Below are positions 59,596-64,000 of a stretch of DNA of 64,000 bases, one piece after another. Below the pieces are notes generated by a model, which did not search any database, was not told where the DNA came from, and saw nothing but the letters and a program-made list of their open reading frames with translations. The position numbers were made by a program, and so were the translations under genes. Within the stretch, counting starts at the first letter, position 1, and each line of letters begins with the position of its first letter. The DNA comes from Paludibacterium paludis (GTDB taxonomy: Bacteria > Pseudomonadota > Gammaproteobacteria > Burkholderiales > Chromobacteriaceae): assembly GCF_018802605.1 (NCBI RefSeq), contig NZ_CP069161.1:1364001-1428000 (forward strand), in the 5' to 3' direction.

Positions 59596-60483
59596 CTAAC
59601 GTCCCGACAGGTAATGGCGCAGGGCGTCGATGGCGTGGCGTACACGGGCCGGCAGTTCGCGGGTGCGCGTCACCGCGAAAACGCCGAGCGCCGGCGCCCG
59701 CCAGTCGGGCAGCACGGGCAGCAATCGGCCGGATGCCAGCTCCTGCGTGATTTCCTGCGTCGGTTGCAGCGAGACACCCAGGCCGGCGAGCGTGAAGCGC
59801 CGTGTGGCGATGATGCTGTTGCTGCGCAGGCGGGCGACCGGACGGCAGGTTTCCGTACGCCCGTCGGCATGTGTCAGTGTCACGGCGCGTTCCTCGCCCA
59901 GCGCCAGCCACTGGGCCTTCTCCAGATCGCGCGGGTGGCGGATGGCGGGGTGGGCGGCCAGGCAGGCCGGCGCCGCGCACAGCATCATGCCGGTGTCGGC
60001 CAGATGACGCGCGATCAGACCCGGCGTCTGCTCTCCCAGACGAACGGCCAGGTCGATGCGATGCGCCACCAGATCGATCTGTTCGTCATGCAGCAGCAGC
60101 TCGAGGCTCAAGCCCGGGTTGGCGGCGAGCAACGGGGCCAGGGCTTCGGGCAGGATCATGCCGCCAAAACCGACCGGCGCGGAAATGCGCAGTTCCCCGA
60201 CCGGCGCATCGCGCATTTCGTCGAGGCGCTGGCGGACCTCCCGGGCGGCCTCGAGCATCTGACGGCAGCCGCGGTAATACGTCGAACCCGCCGTGGTGAG
60301 GGTGAGCTTGCGGGTTGTCCGGTGCAGCAAGGCCACACCACTGTCCGTCTCCAGGCGGCGGATGTGTTGGCTGACGGCCGAAGGCGTGATGCCCAGGCGC
60401 TTGGCCGCGCCATTCATCGAGCCTTCCTCGACGACCATGGCGAAAACCGCCATGCGCCGCAATTCTTCGTAGACAGGGATCAT
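59596..60483 (-). CDS. LysR-family transcriptional regulator
   Basis: 295 residues. The N-terminal winged helix-turn-helix (MNGAAKRLGITPSAVSQHIR) is followed by a periplasmic-binding-like effector domain. It is divergent from a NAD(P)-binding oxidoreductase across about 130 bases, the usual LysR arrangement, and a direct repeat of CATTGTTAA overlaps its start. The ATG lacks a clear Shine-Dalgarno. Confidence 0.92.
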   Translation of the reverse strand: MIPVYEELRRMAVFAMVVEEGSMNGAAKRLGITPSAVSQHIRRLETDSGVALLHRTTRKLTLTTAGSTYYRGCRQMLEAAREVRQRLDEMRDAPVGELRISAPVGFGGMILPEALAPLLAANPGLSLELLLHDEQIDLVAHRIDLAVRLGEQTPGLIARHLADTGMMLCAAPACLAAHPAIRHPRDLEKAQWLALGEERAVTLTHADGRTETCRPVARLRSNSIIATRRFTLAGLGVSLQPTQEITQELASGRLLPVLPDWRAPALGVFAVTRTRELPARVRHAIDALRHYLSGR

Positions 60484-60507
60484 TGTTAAGTAAAACTACA
60501 TTGTTAA
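60481..60507. repeat. CATTGTTAA direct repeat at the lysR start
   Basis: Two identical 9-base copies, 60481-60489 and 60499-60507, are separated by 9 bases in an AT-rich patch. The first includes the reverse complement of the lysR start codon. Likely regulator-binding half-sites. Confidence 0.5.
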
Positions 60508-60612
60508 AGCCATTTTAGACGGATTATCAAGAAGGACGCCAGTCCGTACACTGTGCTTCATGGATAGCGGCATCGGCCGCTTCGTCACCGACCAGATACA
60601 GAAGGAGTCACC

Positions 60613-61290
60613 ATGAATATCGCTTTGATCGGCGCCACCGGCTTTGTCGGCTCGGCCATCCTGGAAGAGTTGCTTTCCCGCGGTCATCGGGTCACCGCCA
60701 TTGTCACGCGTCCCGAGCGTGTGCCGGTCCGCGACGGTGTCCGCGCCTTGGCGGCCGACGCCACCGATGCCCGCACGCTGGCGGCGGCGCTCGCCGGGCA
60801 CGATGTCGTTGTCAGCGCGTTCAATCCGGGCTGGGGCAAACCCGATATCCGGACCCTGTTCGTCCAAGGCAGCCGCGCGATTCTCGACGCGGCCCGTATT
60901 GCCGGCTTGCGGCTGATCGCGGTCGGCGGCGCCGGCAGCCTGGAGATTGCGCCAGGCGTGCAACTGGTCGACACCCCGGAATTTCCCGCCGAATGGAAGG
61001 ACGGAGCGTTGGGCGCGCGCGAAGCGCTTGAGCTGTTCCGGGCCGAAACGGCCGTCGACTGGGCGTTCGTGTCGCCTCCGGTGTTTCTCGAGCCGGGCGA
61101 ACGCACTGGCCGCTACCGGATGGGCAAGGATCAGGTTCTGTTCGGCGAGGACGGGCCGGCGCGCATTTCCGTCGCCGACTTCGCCGTGGCGATCGCCGAC
61201 GAAGCCGAAACACCGCGGCATCGCCGCGCGCGCTTCACCGTCGCGGAAGAGGTCACGGTGGCGCTGTGCCCGCTCGATGGCGCGTGCTGA
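60613..61290 (+). CDS. NAD(P)H-binding SDR-like oxidoreductase
   Basis: 225 residues. The Rossmann motif IALIGATGFVGSAI is at the N-terminus, followed by AADATDARTL and VSAFNPG. It belongs to the atypical SDR (NAD(P)-binding, YwnB/SDR_a5-like) group. AAGGAG precedes the ATG. Probably controlled by the divergent LysR regulator. Confidence 0.88.
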   Translation: MNIALIGATGFVGSAILEELLSRGHRVTAIVTRPERVPVRDGVRALAADATDARTLAAALAGHDVVVSAFNPGWGKPDIRTLFVQGSRAILDAARIAGLRLIAVGGAGSLEIAPGVQLVDTPEFPAEWKDGALGAREALELFRAETAVDWAFVSPPVFLEPGERTGRYRMGKDQVLFGEDGPARISVADFAVAIADEAETPRHRRARFTVAEEVTVALCPLDGAC

Positions 61291-61347
61291 CGGCCCCAAC
61301 CGGGTTTGGGGTATACTGGCGGGTTCCAGAAACGTCAGGATGCCTTC

Positions 61348-62601
61348 ATGTCCCACTCTCCCGATTCTCCCGCGCGGGTTGCCGTCATCGGTGCCGGCCC
61401 GGCCGGCCTGATGGCCGCGGAGGAACTGCTCGCGCTGGGGTGCCGTGTCGATCTTTTCGACGCGATGCCCTCCGTCGGCCGCAAATTCCTGCTGGCCGGA
61501 GTGGGGGGCATGAACCTCACCCATTCGGAGGATTTCGAGTCTTTTCTGTCCCGTTACGCCGGACGAGCCGCGCAGTTGCGGCCCTGGCTTGAGGCGCTGG
61601 ATGGCGCCGCGCTGCGCGAGTGGGCTCACGGACTCGGCGTCGAAACCTTCGTCGGCACGTCCGGCCGGGTGTTTCCGAAGGAGATGAAAGCCGCGCCGCT
61701 GCTGAGGGCCTGGCTTGCGCGTCTGCGCGGCGCGGGCCTCGCGATCCATGTCCGTCACCGCTTCCTCGGGTGGGATGATACGGGGGCCTTGCGCCTGGCC
61801 GGACCCGATGGCGAGATTGCCCGGCGCGCCGATGCAACGATATTGGCGCTGGGCGGGGCCAGTTGGTCGCGCCTCGGATCGGATGGCCGGTGGGTCGAGC
61901 CATTGTCCGCGGCGGGGGTCGAGATCGCTCCCCTCGTGCCGGCCAACTGCGGTTTCGACTGCGCCTGGAGCGAATACTTTTCCGGGAAGTTCGCCGGACA
62001 TCCTCTCAAAACGGTCGCCGCGCGCGGCACTGCGCCTGACGGCACTTCCGTCATGCGCAAAGGGGAATGTGTGGTCACCGCGACCGGTATCGAAGGCTCG
62101 CTGGTGTACGCCGTGTCGGCGCCGCTGCGCGACCGCCTGCTTGCCGGGCAACGGGCGGAACTGGTGCTCGATCTGTTGCCGGATCGCGACGCCGCCCGTC
62201 TTGCCGCCGAAATCGCAAGGCCGCGCGGCGCGGCCTCGCTCGCCAACCACTTGCGCAAAACCACCGGTCTTGATGGCGTGAAGGCCGCGCTGTTGCGCGA
62301 GTGCGCGCCGCCCGACCGCTTTGCCGATCCGCAGCGCCTTGCCGCCGCCATCAAGTCGCTTCCCGTACCGCTCGTTGCCCCGCGTCCGATCGATGAGGCC
62401 ATCAGTTCGGGCGGCGGTGTGACCTTTGGGGCGCTCGACGACGGATTGATGCTCAAGGCGCTGCCCGGCGTGTTTTGCGCCGGCGAGATGATCGACTGGG
62501 AAGCGCCGACCGGCGGGTATCTGCTGACCGCCTGCTTTGCCAGTGGACGTGTGGCGGCCCGCGGTGTTCACCGCTGGCTGCGGTACAACGAAAAGGTCTG
62601 A
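61348..62601 (+). CDS. HI0933/BaiN-like NAD(P)/FAD-dependent oxidoreductase
   Basis: 417 residues from the ATG at 61348 after CAGGA; an upstream in-frame start at 61306 lacks one. The FAD motif VAVIGAGPAGLMAAEEL is followed by GVGGMNLTHSE, a family hallmark, and the C-terminal CAGEMIDWEAPTGGYLLTAC. The exact reaction is not known for most members. Confidence 0.9.
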   Translation: MSHSPDSPARVAVIGAGPAGLMAAEELLALGCRVDLFDAMPSVGRKFLLAGVGGMNLTHSEDFESFLSRYAGRAAQLRPWLEALDGAALREWAHGLGVETFVGTSGRVFPKEMKAAPLLRAWLARLRGAGLAIHVRHRFLGWDDTGALRLAGPDGEIARRADATILALGGASWSRLGSDGRWVEPLSAAGVEIAPLVPANCGFDCAWSEYFSGKFAGHPLKTVAARGTAPDGTSVMRKGECVVTATGIEGSLVYAVSAPLRDRLLAGQRAELVLDLLPDRDAARLAAEIARPRGAASLANHLRKTTGLDGVKAALLRECAPPDRFADPQRLAAAIKSLPVPLVAPRPIDEAISSGGGVTFGALDDGLMLKALPGVFCAGEMIDWEAPTGGYLLTACFASGRVAARGVHRWLRYNEKV

Positions 62602-62660
62602 CGCATTTGCCCCGTGCATTCCACGTAAATTGTCTACACTGGCTTTAGGGACAAAAGATG

Positions 62661-62680
62661 CCGTCCGTGGTATCGGACGG
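62661..62680 (+). other. Leader hairpin before the KorA-like gene
   Basis: CCGTCCG pairs with CGGACGG around TGGTAT, and the stem ends about 6 bases before the GGAGGAG ribosome site. It could restrict ribosome access. Confidence 0.45.
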
Positions 62681-62698
62681 CGCACGGAGGAGAGCGTT

Positions 62699-62944
62699 AT
62701 GAAGCTTGCCGAGTTCAATCGTCTGGTCGACAGTCTCGGACTTAACCCGCGTGCCCGGGAGGCGGTTCGCCTGATGGAGATCGAAGGCATGACCTGCCGG
62801 TCGGCCGCCTGTCAGCTGGACATCAGCTTGTCCACCGTGTCGCGCGCCCATTCGCGATTTTGCCGGGCCGCCTGCACCTGTGCGGCGCTGATTCCCCTGT
62901 TGCACGCCGGGCATGCGCGGCAGCGTGCCCGTCCGCTGCGCTAA
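62699..62944 (+). CDS. Small TrfB/KorA-like helix-turn-helix protein
   Basis: 81 residues with a strong GGAGGAG site. The N-terminal half (FNRLVDSLGLNPRAREAVRL and the following CRSAACQLDISLSTVSRAH) reads like the TrfB/KorA helix-turn-helix domain. The C-terminal part is Cys/Arg-rich. KorA relatives are usually plasmid repressors. Here it sits on the chromosome between housekeeping genes. Assignment is by motif only. Confidence 0.7.
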   Translation: MKLAEFNRLVDSLGLNPRAREAVRLMEIEGMTCRSAACQLDISLSTVSRAHSRFCRAACTCAALIPLLHAGHARQRARPLR

Positions 62945-62962
62945 GTGGCGCCGCGCGCAATG

Positions 62963-62985
62963 ATATAACTAAAAGTCAGTTATAT
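62963..62985. repeat. Inverted repeat ATATAACT upstream of the ABC binding-protein gene
   Basis: ATATAACT (62963-62970) and AGTTATAT (62978-62985) are perfect inverted 8-mers with a 7-base gap, in an AT-rich patch about 110 bases before the start. A candidate operator. Confidence 0.55.
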
Positions 62986-63093
62986 AATTCTTTTGATAAT
63001 TTCCGGTAATTAATCGGCGAGGGTAGACTTGCCCTCATGACAGGACAAGTTGATTGACATAACGTCCTGCGTCCCTTACCGAGGATTACCATC

Positions 63094-63903
63094 ATGACTC
63101 TTTCCCGACTCGCCGTCCTCGTGGCGGCCCTGTCCACTGTCGCCGGCCCGGTCTTCGCCGATCGGCTCGACGATATCCGTAAAGCCGGCGTCGTGCGTGT
63201 CGCCGTGTTCGACAGCAATCCGCCTTTCGGCTTCCTGGATGGTGCAAGCCGTCACCTCAACGGTCTCGATGTCGAGTATGCCCAGGCCATCGCCAAAAAG
63301 ATCGGTGTGAAACTGGAGCTTGTGCCGACGAATCCGGCCAACCGCATTCCGCTTCTGGTTTCCGGCAAGGCGGATCTGGTCGCGGCCAATTTCACGGTAA
63401 CCGACGAGCGGCGCAAGCAGGTGGATTTCAGCGTGCCTTATTTCGCCTCCGGCCAGCAGTTCATCGTGCGAAAGGGTACGCTCAAGAGCGCGGCCGGTCT
63501 TGCCGGCATCCGTGTCGGGGTGGACAAGGGCACGACCCAGGAAGTGACCCTGCGCGAGAAGTATCCGAAAACCGCTCTGGTCGCGTATGACGATACTCCG
63601 CTCGCGTTCGCCGCCTTGCGCAACGGCAATGTCCAGGCCATCAGCCAGGATGGCTCGAAGCTCGCCGCCTTGCTGGCCAACGCGCCGGACAAGCAGAAGT
63701 ATGAAATCGCGCCGTTCACCCTGACGCGCGAATACCAGGCGATCGGTCTGCCGCGAGGTGAGTCGAAACTCCTGGCGCTGGTGAACCAGACGCTTCACGA
63801 TCTCGAGAAAAACGGTTCCGCGGCGAAAATCTACGACCGCTGGTTCGGTCCGTCCGCCAAGGCGCCGTTGCCGCGCGACTACCGGATCGGCGACAAGCTC
63901 TGA
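63094..63903 (+). CDS. Polar amino-acid ABC transporter substrate-binding protein
   Basis: 269 residues. The signal peptide (about 1-22, VAGPVFA) precedes an SBP family-3 domain (IRKAGVVRVAVFDSNPPFGF, GLDVEYAQAIAKKIGVKLEL, GKADLVAANFTVTDERRKQV). It delivers an amino acid (type not fixed) to the membrane permease that follows. GAGGAT is the ribosome site. Confidence 0.92.
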   Translation: MTLSRLAVLVAALSTVAGPVFADRLDDIRKAGVVRVAVFDSNPPFGFLDGASRHLNGLDVEYAQAIAKKIGVKLELVPTNPANRIPLLVSGKADLVAANFTVTDERRKQVDFSVPYFASGQQFIVRKGTLKSAAGLAGIRVGVDKGTTQEVTLREKYPKTALVAYDDTPLAFAALRNGNVQAISQDGSKLAALLANAPDKQKYEIAPFTLTREYQAIGLPRGESKLLALVNQTLHDLEKNGSAAKIYDRWFGPSAKAPLPRDYRIGDKL

Positions 63904-63905
63904 GC

Positions 63906-64000
63906 ATGACCCCTCCCGCATGGCTCGGGCAGGGTTGGCTCCCTGCCCGGCAACTGGCATTTCTGGCGGACGGCCTCGCCCTGACGGCGACGCTGTCCCT
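63906..64000 (+). CDS. Start of ABC transporter permease (truncated by window end)
   Basis: The frame opens 2 bases after the binding-protein stop (TGAGCATG) and runs open to the end. The visible 31 residues include LAFLADGLALTATLS, the beginning of a membrane helix typical of polar amino-acid permeases. A perfect 9-bp hairpin lies inside its first codons (63926-63949). Confidence 0.7.
   Translation, partial: MTPPAWLGQGWLPARQLAFLADGLALTATLS
63926..63949 (+). other. Hairpin within the permease start
   Basis: CGGGCAGGG pairs perfectly with CCCTGCCCG around TTGGCT, about 20 bases into the permease reading frame. Such structures between a binding-protein and permease gene often protect or attenuate the upstream transcript. 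Confidence 0.5.

Noticed and set aside
58084..60489. Long plus-strand frame opposite dbpA and the LysR gene
   Set aside because: It spans two clearly real minus-strand genes and shows low-complexity shadow sequence without motifs.

Overview
The window is a chromosomal segment from a GC-rich (about 65%), motile Gram-negative betaproteobacterium. The gene order (asd-like, fimV, truA, trpF-trpB-trpA, accD), the flagellar flg block, the biosynthetic arginine decarboxylase and the general protein style fit Neisseriales of the Chromobacteriaceae type (Chromobacterium, Aquitalea, Vogesella and relatives). The genus is an inference; there is no rRNA, tRNA, CRISPR array or insertion sequence here to confirm it.

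Layout. 0.3-9.6 kb (+): a B. subtilis-type aspartate-semialdehyde dehydrogenase, two overlapping fimV-like genes, truA, trpF, trpB, trpA and accD, closed by a strong terminator at 9.63 kb. 9.67-12.7 kb: an accessory-looking patch with a YopT-like (peptidase C58) cysteine protease gene of lower GC, a POT peptide transporter and a small membrane protein. 12.7-16.2 kb: tsaD-yheS and an OsmC-type protein. 16.5-19.6 kb: a secreted astacin-like metalloprotease with ricin-type lectin modules and an orphan periplasmic binding protein. 19.8-29.9 kb: flgBCDEFGHIJKL, with a sigma-54 promoter before flgB, a second inside the cluster before flgJ, and a sigma-28 promoter before flgK. This is a readable class II to class III hierarchy. 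29.9-32.5 kb (-): alpha/beta hydrolase, enoyl-CoA hydratase and an orphan astE. 32.7-41.7 kb: an EAL-CBS-GGDEF protein, speA, and a response regulator plus hybrid kinase operon (1417-residue kinase). 42-45.6 kb: RluF-like pseudouridine synthase, an unknown conserved protein, a HisC-like protein that has lost the PLP lysine, and a GNAT enzyme. 45.6-53 kb: rhlE with a long leader, a tandem-receiver protein, fbp, acnB and a peptidoglycan amidase. 53.3-64 kb: a single-TM FtsK with a repeated linker motif, a TPR protein, an MBL hydrolase, dbpA, a LysR regulator divergent from an oxidoreductase, a BaiN/HI0933 flavoprotein, a TrfB/KorA-like small HTH protein, and the start of a polar amino-acid ABC transporter that runs off the end.

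Most of the window is housekeeping. No single new multi-gene system stands out. The most interesting items are individual proteins: the YopT-like protease, the lysine-less HisC homologue, the shortened astacin with lectin domains, the duplicated FimV pair, the FtsK linker repeats and the tandem-receiver protein with an apparently dead first domain. All functional calls come from reading the sequence and knowledge of families; no database search was run.
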